Below, one piece after another: positions 1 to 29,878 of a stretch of DNA of 64,000 nt (positions are counted from its first letter, which is position 1; each line of letters starts with the position of its first letter). Source of the stretch: Episyrphus balteatus (Eukaryota; Arthropoda; Insecta; Diptera; Syrphidae); the NCBI RefSeq assembly GCF_945859705.1, contig NC_079136.1, positions 7,233,501 through 7,297,500 on the forward strand. The letters run 5' to 3'. The notes below the pieces were generated by a model. It did not search any database. It had not been told where the DNA came from and saw nothing but the letters and a program-made list of their open reading frames with translations. A program made the position numbers and the translations under genes.

Positions 1-334
1 TTGAATCTCATTTTGAAAATGGGCATAAATCATGATGGGATTAAAAGCTCCTTTAGTGCGGAAAATCTCATTTCACCTTTGGCTTCAAGCATTAGTGCAA
101 CTCACAGCTTCTTTTTTTATAGAAAAAAAAAAATATAGCAATTATACACAATGTTTTCTTTTCACAAAAACAAAAAAAAATAAAAATTTTTATTCCCAGA
201 AGTTTAATATTAATTCAAATTTTCTTATTTTTTTTTTTTACTTTATTTTGAATACTTTCTTCAAAAAAAAAATTAAAAATTCAAATGACATGACGACGCA
301 AAAACACAAAAAAAATTTAAACAAAACTCATCAG

Positions 335-18295
<17,961 letters not shown>

Positions 18296-19484
18296 AAAGA
18301 ATAAACAGAATTAAATTTATAAAAAAAATAAATTAAACAAAAACTAATGCAACAAACAACGAAACAAATGATATAAAATGATATTGTTGCCCATCTGAAA
18401 ACAACAACAACAACCCAACATAATGACTTTGTATTATTAAATGTAATTTTTAATTTAATTTAAGTTCCAAAATATTTTTCTTGGTTGTTTTTTTCTCTAA
18501 ACAAAAAAAAAGTTAATTAAAGATCCTCGATAGTATTTATTTATTTTTTTTTATTTATTTATTTGATTTTAGTTTTTAAAATCCAAATATAAAAAAAAAA
18601 AAACAAACAAAATCTTAAAATAAATCTAAGTAGTTTCTCAGGCAAGATAAAAATGCCTCCTCTACTCAAGTTTCATTTAGTTTGTTAAACTGTAAGATTT
18701 TTTTACATAAATAAATAAATGATAAAAAATTAAAAACAAAAACATAAATAAAACCCAATAATCAATAGCTATAAATTAAATTCTTCGATGAATGAAATCG
18801 ATGAAGTATGGGAGATTTGTTTGAAAAAAAAAAAATACTTAAGTGTATAAAATAAAAAACGAAAGAAAAATGCATTAATTTAAGAACCAACATTTATTTT
18901 TAACATAAAAAGGAGTATTTTTGTATTTCCATAATGTTGTTATTTGTTTTCCAAAACTTTTGTATATTTTTTATTTTAACTTTCTGTTTTGTCAATTTTT
19001 GTTGAAATACATAGAATATGTTAGAATACGTTAAACTCGCAAGAGCTATAAATTTTTCTTTTCACTGTTAAACAATATAATTTAGCTGAAAATATAAATA
19101 CTGAATATTAATTTTTTTTTTATTTCTATAATGTTTTTTATATTTTCATATTTGTCATTCATACAATCTCTAGCGGCAATAACATTAAAATAAAAGGATG
19201 ATTTGTAAGGAATTTTTTCTATAAGCATGTACCTAATTTTCATATACACATGTAGACAAGAAAATATTTGAACATTTTCATTTATTCTTTTTCAAAAATC
19301 TCAAATTACCCTGAAAAAAATTAATTAGTTTAGCGTACCTACTTTAAAATTTTAAAGTTTATACAAAAAAAATTTTGAACCAATCAAGAGAATTTAAAGC
19401 TATAGGAAAGTTTGTTTTCCCTTATTTTGGCCATTGTTAATTTTGATATATAAATATTTTGTTTATTCAATAATAAAATAAAAT
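18296..19484 (+). other. Probable Calx 3' untranslated region
   Basis: Downstream of the Calx stop with no repeats or open frames. Many AATAAA hexamers are present, the first overlapping the stop region at 18300-18305, so the poly(A) site cannot be fixed from sequence. The strand is A-rich. Confidence 0.45.
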
Positions 19485-20291
19485 GCACGACTGGGGTCGC
19501 ACGTACTTGCTCTTATGCTAAAAGTAACTCTTATGTTAAAGGTTTTTATTCAATTCAAGAAAATTAGAGAAAATTTAAATATTGATATTTTCAAGAAGTT
19601 AAAAAAAGAAGTAAAATCTGTTTTTAAAATTAATTAAACACCGTTTTAAATGGTTTTCTTCTTATTTCTTATATAAAAAGGAATTTTTAGAAAAAAAATT
19701 TCAAAAATCGTTAGAGCCGTTTAAAAAAAAAAATAATTTTTTATGTATACAAATTTTCCAAAATTTTTCAAAAAATAAGTTGGTATGCCATTTTTAAGAA
19801 ATAATTAATTTCAATATAAAAACGAAATTTCAAAATTTTTCACTAACCCGTCAAAAAATTGATTTTTCAAAAAAAAATTTTGAAATATTTTTTAAAAATC
19901 TAAAAATGTGTTTTTTGAAAATTTTCTTAAATTTTAATTTAACCTTTACTAAAACGCTTTCGTTCAAAAATTTAGTTTAGTTTTGTACGAGATATTCAGA
20001 AACCAAAGAAAACCGTTCTATGGCAGGTACCGTTAATAATGGTCCAAAAAATATTTTTTTTATTGCAAAAGTTGGCTCTTATGTGTAATACTACACACAA
20101 AAATTTTATTCAAAATCGTAAGAGCCGTTTTTAAAAAAAATTAACTTTTCTATTTCCGTTATATGACAGGTACCGTTAGTTTTGGCCCTAAAAAAAAATT
20201 TCAATTTCCCCTCTAGGGAATCGCCTAAGACTGTTAACTACCAAGTTTGGAGAGAATCGCTCTAGTTGTTTAGGCTCTAGCTCGAGGTGCA

Positions 20292-20327
<36 letters not shown>

Positions 20328-20460
20328 GACAGAATTGCCGGAGCCACTTTTTTGGCATTCTCCATCATCGTAATGTCATGTAAAATTGTTTTCTCGAGTT
20401 CGATTTTATTTACGAATCCTAAACTTGCCTTATAGTACCTATATCGCAAGTAAAAAATTC
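19485..20460 (+). mobile_element. mini-me/DINE-like element, copy B
   Basis: Near-full sister of copy A in the same orientation, starting gcacgactggggtcgcacgt. It has the same conserved boxes around a short (GACA)n/(GACG) tract at 20293-20330 and the same 3' end (tacctatatcgcaagtaaaa). Confidence 0.75.
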
Positions 20461-21880
20461 TTTTAGGTATACGAAAGTAAATGTTCTTTAGTTTGTTGTA
20501 TTTCCGTGAGACTTCGAATTCCAGTGGGAAAAAACTTACACATCCCAACAACAAAAATTTACTATGGGAATACCTTCACCTTTGATTCCATTAAAATTGG
20601 TGGAGGGATATAATTCCACGGGAATTAGCTTCACATGGGAATTTATTCCACATTAAGTAGGAATCTATTCCACTTTTTGAATTGGAATAAATTATCGCCG
20701 CTATTGAGAATTTATTACACTTTTAAGTGGGAAACAACTTCACCACTTTAGCTGGGATAAATGATTAGAACAATTTGAAACTATAGAACTACATATTCAA
20801 AAAGAACATTAAAGCCGAATTGGCTTTAAAGCTTTTCGTGAAAATATTTTGGGCATACTTCTCACGAAAACACGGGTATTGAAAAGCTCCTTAACTATTT
20901 CCAATTTCCGATCCCGAAAGGCATGGTTGGCATTATTTTTGAATGATTTCAGAACTTTTTATTCAGTTGCAGTGCATTTGTTATCGGAGGTTGCTAACAA
21001 AATAATTTTTATAAGAACCGAGAAAAACTTAGTTAGGTTAAGTTTAACTTGGTCCTTTCCTGATCAACAAGCCTTTGACATTTTTGTATTCCTGATTTCC
21101 GGATGATTGTATAGTTCCTTTATAACAATTTTGTTTAGTTTACCATTCTGTAACAATACAATAGCTCTATTACTATTGTCAATTAGGATTGATTTATTTA
21201 TCAACCAATCAGCCGTTGAATCTATAAATTGGAGGAATTTTGTTATTGCGAGATTGTCAATAGATTGAAATTTCATCACTTGATGTCGTAGCTTAGTCGG
21301 AGCTTAATTTCAAGTGAAATCAACCAATAGCCTCAATAAAAATCTTAATCAATTAGGAATTTTTAATTGAATGAAAATTTGATAAATACCAATTTTTTGA
21401 CAACCATAATATCAAGTTTTTAAATGAAACTTTTCGAAATAGTTCTCAAATGTCAACAAATTTCAACATTAAACAGTTGAAACATCAAAAATGTGTTTTG
21501 AACTTCGGGCAAGGATGCGAACCTTCGCATTTACTCCTGCTTTTATAAATCTTTAAAACTTAAAATCATTTGCTTCCACCATGGATAAAACTAGAAACTT
21601 TAAATCCATGGACTGTACTGTACAAAACCAACCAACCTACCAAGCAACATTCTAAAACCTTACCACAACCATCCAAATAGGAAATATTCTATTTTTGGTC
21701 TGGGTATTGATTTTCAAAACATTAACATCAACATCATTTTCAGTCCATGGGGTAAATTGTAGATTTTGATTTCTAGATTTCTAAAAATAACCAATTTTAA
21801 TTATTCAATGCCATTATTCCTTTCATGTGGTTTAATGTTCGGTAATAAATCTCACTATTAATTTTGTATTTCAATACGAA
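20461..21880. other. Intergenic DNA with GGGAAT/ATTCC motifs at its start
   Basis: From 20510 to 20770 the motifs tgggaat, ggaattcc-like and attccac recur in both orientations, perhaps a decayed small element. The rest shows nothing recognisable. Confidence 0.3.
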
Positions 21881-23800
21881 ATTCAAAGTTTTCAGCTAAT
21901 TTATTGTTTATTTTTAAACTTTATCTAACAATTTCAAGAAGTCATGTAAATATCATTCTTTTAAATAGGTAAATCTATAATACACTTAATGAGCCAAACT
22001 TTATCACATTTACATACATTTACTATAGAATAAAATATAAAATAAATAAATTATAAAATAAATAAAAATTAAAAGCAAAACAAAATAAAGTAAAAATACA
22101 AACACTTTTAAATCTTTCTGTAATGTCATGTCATTTTAAATCTTAATCTTAACATATTTAAGAAAAAATAAAACAAAACAAAAAAAAAACCAAGGTGAGT
22201 GTGTTCCTTAATTAAAAAAAAAAAATTAAAATATTTATACAAAAATAAAAAACCTACTAAATTTTATCCTTAAAGAAAATATCCTTTTCATTAACATAAA
22301 CCAGATGAACGAAAGATTTTGTATTGAAAAAAAAAAATGAAAAACCCATTTTCATTCAAATCTGTCCCATTAAAATTATAAATGTTAAATTTAAAAATTA
22401 AATTAAATAATAAATCACTCATAAAATTGTCATGGATACTCATTAAAAAAATAAATTAAAATAAAAATAATTCAATTCCCTTTGTACATAAAATAATATT
22501 AATTTCAACAATATATTAACTTAAACGGAAAAGACAATACAATTCAAACAAAAAATGGTAAAAATACAAACTTAAAAAAAAAATGAATTAAATAATTTTA
22601 TTAATTTTAAAAACAATAAAACAAAATGGCAAAACTAATAACCTAACAATTTCTGTTATTTTTTTGTTTTTCTTAAATTTCTTAAGTTTTATTTTAAAAA
22701 ATAAATAAATTTTATAATTTTAAGTTAACTCTAGTCAATAAGTAAGATATTTAATACCTAATTGTTACTTTAGTTAATATTTTATTTTTAAATTAAAAAA
22801 AAAAAAAAATAAGAATAGAAAAAAAAATTATTAAAGTCTTCGAGCATAAGTTATATATATTTTGGAAATTGTTAAGAAAAAAAAATCATATATATGTATT
22901 GGAAAGGAATATAAATCCTATATATAGCAAATTTGTATATATAATTTGAATTTTTATTAGATAGAGCTTCCAAATTAATAAATGTGAATATATATGTTTT
23001 TCGTCCTATAAGTCCTTAATTGTTATTAAAAACGAAACAGCTAAATATTTTACCACAACAATAAGCATAATTGGTATTTAAAGAGAACTAGAAAAAAAAA
23101 ATAAAATATTTTAGTTATACAATAATAAAAAAAAAAAACACTGATTTCTAATAAATATTTTATATTTTTATGAAAGCAAAAATCTCGAGATATAAACAAA
23201 AAATATAAAAAAAAAAACTAAAGAGATATAACGTACAATGTAGTGCTTTCGTTTTTATTTAGAAAAATAAATAAAAAAAAAATAAGAAAAAAAAACAATA
23301 GCAAACAAGCAATTATTAAAAAAGTGAAATATAAAATTAAAAGGAAAAAAAAAAAAACAAAAGATAAAACGTCCTAAACCAGCCATATAAGTAAATGATA
23401 TTGTATTAAAAAAATAAAAAAAAAAAACAGAATAATTATTTAATTGATATATATTTATATAATTTTTATTTTATAAACAATAAGTGAAACAGTATAAAAA
23501 GAAATAAAAAAAAGTATATATATTTTTGATTTGTAAAATCTATAGTATCGTTATTATTATAAAATACCATGTTTACATGTTGATTTGTAAATTGCATAAA
23601 AAAAAATGTATAATGTATTTCAAAATATTTAACATTAAGTTCAAAACATAAAATTAATATGTATGTAACGATGATGTGTACACACAAAATTTTGTGTAAA
23701 AATTGGAAAATGAGAAGTACTACATTAAAGTAATTGTTTTTGTTTCAAAAATCGAAAAAAATTAAATGTGTTTTATTTTCTTGAAAAGAATGGAACTTCT
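21880..23800 (+). other. Very A-rich, strand-asymmetric DNA downstream of Calx
   Basis: About 1.9 kb dominated by A runs and AATAAA/AAATAAAT phrases on the + strand. No inverted-repeat element is seen, unlike nearly all other non-coding DNA here. It may be transcribed as an extended Calx 3'UTR or may be matrix-attachment-like DNA; I cannot tell which. Confidence 0.3.
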
Positions 23801-23840
23801 TTAAATTAAGAAGATAAGCTCCATATTGCTATTCCTTTTT

Positions 23841-23869
23841 ATATCGGCAGAGTATGCCGATATAAAAGC
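23841..23869. other. Perfect 12-bp hairpin TTTATATCGGCA
   Basis: Arms TTTATATCGGCA and TGCCGATATAAA with a 5-base loop (gagta), immediately before the inverted end of the element that starts at 23868. Confidence 0.6.
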
Positions 23870-24543
23870 TGAAACACAATCACGCTTTGCCGTCGATTTT
23901 GACAACTGCGAAAAGTTCAACTATAGGAAATCTGTGTATCCTCACACAATGACGCTTTTCTTACGTACGCTTTTTTTGACAAACGTAAGGAAACGTAAGA
24001 AAGCTAGCAAAAGTTCAACCAGACTGAACTTTTGCTCGCTTTCTGACATTTAACAGACATAGTTACAGTCACCCACATTATTATTGCGCCAAATGTGAAT
24101 AAAAAAAAATAAATTATTGCAAAACTATATGTGTTTTTTAATTTCTCTATATAGATTTTCCACAATAAAAACGACATCGAGATATTTTAAATCAAAACAA
24201 TTTACGTATTAAAAACAAAAAAAATTTAATGATGTTTTAGACTGAGTTTTATTGTTAAAAACAATATATTTTGATTGGTTTTGTTTTTATAACTATAGGA
24301 TTAAAGAATAAACAAATTTCTATGCATTTTTTAAACACATTAATATCCTTTTTCATTTTTCACAATTAAATCAAGATAAAGACTTGGCTTAATAATTTTG
24401 TGAGTGACTTTGTTTTTTTTTATTTGACAGCAGATTTTATGTTGCAATCAGCTGTTCAAAGTCAAAGTGACAGAAGCGCGCTTTGAGGATTTCTCAACGT
24501 AACGCAACGAAGCGACGCCCTAAAGCGTGATTGTGTTTCAGCT
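23868..24543. mobile_element. 0.68-kb TIR element with AGCTGAAACACAATCACG ends
   Basis: Perfect inverted ends of about 22 bp (agctgaaacacaatcacg..tt) at 23868 and 24543. Internal small hairpin aaagttca..tgaacttt near 24008-24032. Non-coding. Confidence 0.7.
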
Positions 24544-25234
24544 TTAAAAGTCTACTTGATTTTTTGAGATTATATTTAACTCTTTCAGTGGTTACTTCAT
24601 CCGTAAAAACTCTGACTCTTAAAATGAAAGATAAAGCGATAGCGAAAATGAGAAAGAAAGTCAGTACAGTCACATAAGACAAAAAAATGGTAAACCTCGG
24701 AATGAATGCTAACAGGAAAAATTTTTGACCGAATTTTGACATTCCATAACTTACCTTAAGAATGTAAAAAAGTCTCATACCCGAAAATTTCATCGTCAAA
24801 CCGGATGCAAATATCTATCTCAATTGACTGTTAACTCATTTTTCTCCAAAAGTGCACTTATTCCACTTTCAAAAATTTGCAAATTAAAAAGAAATAATTA
24901 TTGAAAATTAAAAAAAAAAATGCATTAAAAAAAATTTTTATTGCAGCTGAAAAATATTTGCATCGAAAAAAAATATTGCAAATAAAAATATTTTGCATTA
25001 AAAAAAAGTATCGCAAAATGCATTAAATATAAAATTTTTGTATTGCAAACATAAATTTTTTGCATTGAAAAATAAATGCAGGGGAAAAACGGCATGTGTC
25101 CACTTTTTGTCAAAAATAAACTAATGATGAGGTCTTGTAGTACCTATTTACGGAGCACTATCTGATGACATCATTACTTTTATAAAACAGATTTAAGGCT
25201 TGCTGAAAAAATAAATAAATTGTAAATAAAAGCT

Positions 25235-26545
25235 TAAGGCCTGGTTTTCGGGACGCCCGCCAACCCCCTGGCGAAATCCGCCATTTTGGAAAACGCGAAT
25301 CGCTTTTTATCTCCAAAACTATTTGTCCTAGAGAAATTGTTATCAGACAAAAGTTGTTGGAAATTTAATTATATATTATTTGTAAAACATTATTTTTTTG
25401 AGCGGGCAATAGTTTTTGAGGTTATGATGTTTTAAATTATTTTTTTTTATGGTTTTTCAAAGTTTTTATCAATCCCGGTACAGTACAAGTTATAGACTAT
25501 CAAATTTCCAATAATTTGATATATTTTTGAAAGTCATGCGATGTATGAGTCGAAAGTTATTAATCTTAAAACTATAATTTTAGTACAGGAAAGTTAGTAA
25601 AAAAACAGGCATTTTTTGGAACGAAATATAAGAAGGCTGATTTTTTTCAAATTTGAAAGAAGGGTATTAGAAAAGCTTAAGTGCTGGTTTTCGCGATGCC
25701 AACCACCTGGCGAAATCCACCATTTTGAAAAAAAAGGCGAATTGTTTTATATCTACTAAACTATTGGGTTGATTGAATAAGTTACTTAACCAAAGTTGTA
25801 GGTAATATAAATATTTTTTTTTTTTAGCATTCACTGTTTTTCAACGAGGACAACACTTTTTAGGTTTTTTTTTTTAATAATTAACGCGCACTAAAGGGAG
25901 TTAAATACCCTTAATATGTTAAACACAGTGCGAGCTTCAGGAAAATAGGGAGGGATTCAAAAGGAGAAACCGATGCACATTAGTTTTAAAGCTCTGGACA
26001 TTAAAATGGCAGGGAAAAACAGAGGCGGGTAATATATTCCACATTCTTTTGGTGCGGCTAAAGAAAGAATCTCTGTATTTGACGGTACGTCCGTAGTTGG
26101 GCTCAAGGGTAAACTGATGAGCATTTCTAGAAGCGCGAGTATTACGGTTAAATTGTTTCAGGGGATAGGGGATGAATGCAACTAGCTATTTCATCTGAAC
26201 ATTGTTTATAAAAACAGCTATGAAACAAGGAGAGACATCGAATATGTTGTGTTCATTCCACAGAAGGTGGTTTGTTACACTCATACCGAGAATGGAAAGT
26301 TTCTCAGTTTCCTCGATGCAAGTGGCACTCATTGATAGTGGCATGGGGGGAAGGTTCCGTTTTAATGATAGTAGGCAGCATTGTGTTTTTGAAGCATTAA
26401 ATTCTATTGACCATTTCGCGTTTTTCAAAATGGCGGATTTCACCAAAGGGTTGGCTTTTCTAAAATCCTTCTCTCAGATTTGAAAAAATCAGCCGTCCTA
26501 TATTTCGTTCCACGAAAAAGTCTATCTTTCCTGTACTAATAAATA
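25235..26545. repeat. Composite repeat with three copies of a GGCGAAATCC.CCATTTTG block
   Basis: A block (tggcgaaatcc.ccattttg, gaacgaaatata, ggctgatttttt) occurs at 25235-25330 (partial) and 25575-25750 (direct), and inverted at 26380-26540. The outer copies bracket a LINE 3' fragment on the minus strand. Confidence 0.65.
25937..26446 (-). pseudogene. Non-LTR retrotransposon (LINE) reverse-transcriptase C-terminal fragment
   Basis: On the minus strand, 26446 to about 26258 reads KWSIEFNASKTQCCLLSLKR then SATCIEETEKLSILGMS, typical of the end of the palm/thumb of jockey-like LINE reverse transcriptases. The text then jumps, in another frame, to IRCLSLFHSCFYKQCSDEI. After a further frameshift it continues FTLEPNYGRTVKYRDSFFSR and SRTKRMWNILPASVFP, stopping at 25937-25939. 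About 90 residues expected between the first two blocks are missing. It is a dead fragment; family placement is from memory of these motifs. Confidence 0.8.
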
Positions 26546-26894
26546 TTTTTTTCTTTCAATATTCGTCAAATTTCTTTCGATTTGGGCTATTACACATTAT
26601 CTATTTCAATTTCAAATTGTAAGAAGTTCGAAAAAAATATGTACCTAAGAAAATTTGTTTGCACACATTTTGCATTGATTTTTATTCAGGAATTTTTTTA
26701 TTTGCAATAAAAATTTAATTTTCAATGCATTTTTTTTTTGTTCATTTGCAATTAATTTTTTTAATGCAAAATATTTTTATTTGGAACAAACATATTTTTT
26801 AATGTAAATATTTTACAGTTGCAATAAAAATATTTTTTAATTCAAACTTTTTGTATTTGGAATAAATATTTTTTTTAATTGATATTTTTACAAC

Positions 26895-27771
26895 ACTGTT
26901 ACCATATTTCTGTTTCTTTACCACTAAGCTGGATGTTATCGAAGATGGATGTTGAAGTTCGAGTAGTCGGAGATTTTGAGAATGCTAGTGCTTATTTTTG
27001 TGTGTGTGACGTCCAAGCCCGAAGATTTCCATTAATGTGGAATACATACTAATTATGTTAAAATCGCAGCTTTGTTAAAAATTGGTAAATTTCACAGACA
27101 TGCCCAGTGTTAATTAACATTTTACTGTTGTTTCAGAAGTTAACAAGAGAGAAATTGTTATAATATTTATACAATATACATGTTCACCAAAAATGTAAAT
27201 TCCCAAACAACGGTTGGTCAATTTATTATTCAAACATATCTTTAGACAAACATTTTTAGTATTAATTTGTCCACCACGTAAATGTAAATTTCCTTTCCAT
27301 TGTTTTTAAAAGATATTAGCATTTTGCTTAAATCTGTTACTTACCACAAACTTCCTACATTGAACAAAAGCCCAGTGAAAGAAAATCAGGATCCATGTAT
27401 CTGTCTGTTTCGAAAATAATAAACACATACAAAAAAAATAAATAATTTTAATAAATTATTCGGAAGCAAAACCACAAAGAAGCCACTATGCAATGTGTAG
27501 CTCCTCTGAAATGTGTTTATCCTTACATTCCATAAACAGGAATATATACCAACTTTTCCTCCTTTTTCATAAGGCTCCATACTAATTGTCAACATTTACA
27601 TTTGCACCATCATCCACAGAGCCCTTTTTGAAATAATCATCATTTTTGTGAATAGTGTTTTTTCAAACAGTCAAAGGCAAATTTGAAGTCAATGCTGTTT
27701 TTTGAAAGCTTTGTCAGATCTTCTATAAAAAGGGCTTGATCTGAAAAAATACTCCTGATTTTCGAAGGAAG
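26895..27771. other. Intergenic DNA, nothing recognised
   Basis: AT-rich DNA between the foldback and the GGAAATGGAAT array; no gene or repeat seen. Confidence 0.5.
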
Positions 27772-28605
27772 TGGAAATGGGATGGAAATGGAATGGAAAT
27801 GGAATGGAAATGGAATGGAAATGGAATGGAAATGGAATGGAAATGGAATGGAAATGGAATGGAAATGGAATGGAAATGGAATGGAAATGGAATGGAAATG
27901 GAATGGAAATGGAATGGAAATGGAAATGGAATGGAAATGGAATGGAAATGGAATGGAAATGGAATGGAAATGGAATGGAAATGGAATGGAAATGGAATGG
28001 AAATGGAATGGAAATGGAATGGAAATGGAATGGAAATGGAATGGAAATGGAATGGAAATGGAATGGAAATGGAATGGAAATGGAATGGAAATGGAATGGA
28101 AATGGAATGGAAATGGAATGGAAATGGAATGGAAATGGAATGGAAATGGAATGGAAATGGAATGGAAATGGAATGGAAATGGAATGGAAATGGAATGGAA
28201 ATGGAATGGAAATGGAATGGAAATGGAATGGAAATGGAATGGAAATGGAATGGAAATGGAATGGAAATGGAATGGAAATGGAATGGAAATGGAATGAAAA
28301 TGGAATGGAAATGGAATGGAAATGGAATGGAAATGGAATGGAAATGGAATGGAAATGGAATGGAAATGGAATGGAAATGGAATGGAAATGGAATGGAAAT
28401 GGAATGGAAATGGAAATGGAATGGAAATGGAATGGAAATGGAAATGGAATGGAAATGGAATGGAAATGGAATGGAAATGGAATGGAAATGGAATGGAAAT
28501 GGAATGGAAATGGAATGGAAATGGAATGGAAATGGAATGGAAATGGAATGGAAATGGAATGGAAATGGAAATAGGATGGAAATGGAATGGAAATGCAATT
28601 GGAAT
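27772..28605. repeat. (GGAAATGGAAT)n array, about 74 units of 11 bp
   Basis: Near-pure 11-bp tandem repeat. The few variants are extra ggaaat hexamers (near 27918, 28408 and 28438) and rare point changes (gaatgaaaatgg at 28295). The unit carries no stop in any frame, so both strands show spurious open frames of up to 427 codons. The flanks (gcaatt..gaatgaaac) are degenerate units. Confidence 0.97.
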
Positions 28606-29783
28606 GAAACTTATACTGAATTTGACTGCAATCATGCCTTCCACAATGAAATGTATACAAAACGCAAATGGAAATGCTTTTTTCAAAAAATAAATAAAGT
28701 AAAATAACGTCTTTATAATACAGAGTCGAGTCATAACGAAAAGAAGGATCCTGGTGATGATGATGATGACGACGACGACGCCATTTAAGGCTTTAGAATT
28801 TTCAATTAGCATTTTGGCGGTAGTATAGGGTAGAATATGTTGCACACACATGGGTGTTGGCTGGGACATGCCCCATGGGAACTTGTCAAAAGTTACGTCT
28901 TTATGTCGTTGACGTTCCTTCATCGTCTTCTACACTACAAACATACATATATGAGGGAGTTATCCTTCAATCTTGATATTTTGTCATTTTTGTTTCTAGA
29001 CAAATTATCAAGTCCATGTAGCACAAGGAATTTCCTAGTCACATTATCAGTTTCATTCCATCACACACTCCAAGACACCAACTCACAGTTCTGTATAAGT
29101 ATATAAAAGCAAAACTAGGAAAGGGGTAACATCTGTCGGAGACTGCTTCATTGTTTTGTCGTCAAGTTGGATTCAGTATCGGTTTTGGTTATATTATAGT
29201 GCTGGGAGCGAGCATTTAATTGTGCTCACGTATTCAGAGACATGGTGGAGGAGATAAGGTTGTTTACAGGAATTAAATTCACCAAATGACATTTTCACCA
29301 ACCCAAACTGAACTCTGTAGAAGCAGCACACACAAGACAAGACGTTCCATATAAGCCAGCACATACCACCGAGTGGCAAGTGTGAGTTAGTACTTAAAGA
29401 TGAACAGTAGTTCACTGCTCTTCTTGGTGTCTTGCAAATAAGTATCATAACGTAGGGGTTGAAAGAATAGATGCGGGTTGCTTTTATAAGAAAATAAAAA
29501 AAAAAAAAACACTTTTTATATTGTGTTTTCCTTTTATCTTGTGTATAGTTTTGAAAGCATACAAAGTGTTTTTTCGAGAGTGATTATATACATATAAATG
29601 TAGTATAATGAGTGATAATAAACACAATCTGGCAAATAGATAAGACTCTTAAAAAGATATAAGATTATTATCTTTGAAATACAATTTAGAGTGGAATTGA
29701 GAATTGTTGTTATTTATTATTTTTAACTTGAAGCTGCGAGTTCAACGATATAATCATAAGAAAGTTAAATTTAAGAAGATTAA
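28606..29783. promoter_or_regulatory. Upstream region of the small membrane-protein gene
   Basis: Intergenic DNA with a TATATAAAAG box at 29100-29109 and an arthropod-type initiator TTCAGT at 29172-29177, but the two are too far apart to be one TATA/initiator pair. A short GATGAT/GACGAC run lies at 28755-28780. Transcription start and any untranslated exon cannot be fixed. Confidence 0.25.
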
Positions 29784-29878
29784 ATGGCCACTGAAACAAC
29801 AAGGCTGCTTTTGACATCTGAATATGTTGTGGATATTTCCAATGGTGCAGATTGTTATGAATCCTTGGATGAAAGTCA
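29784..29878 (+). CDS. First coding exon of the small membrane-protein gene
   Basis: ATG at 29784 with G at +4. Reads MATETTRLLLTSEYVVDISN onward for 31 codons plus two bases, then donor gtaagtaagc at 29879. The next exon supplies the third base of the split codon. Confidence 0.65.

Larger units (their letters stand above)
24877..26890. mobile_element. Foldback element with TTGCA-periodic arms, enclosing other elements
   Basis: Arms 24900-25085 and 26680-26890 are inverted relatives built of alternating tgcattaaaaaaa and attgcaa.tgaaaaatat phrases. The same phrases form the element at 30275-30865. Between the arms lies a composite repeat with a LINE fragment. Confidence 0.6.

Noticed and set aside
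27640..28923. 427-codon minus-strand frame and 267-304-codon plus-strand frames of FPFHFHSIS/WKWNGNGME repeats
   Set aside because: By-products of the 11-bp GGAAATGGAAT repeat, which lacks stops in every frame; the non-repeat flanks carry no recognisable domain.
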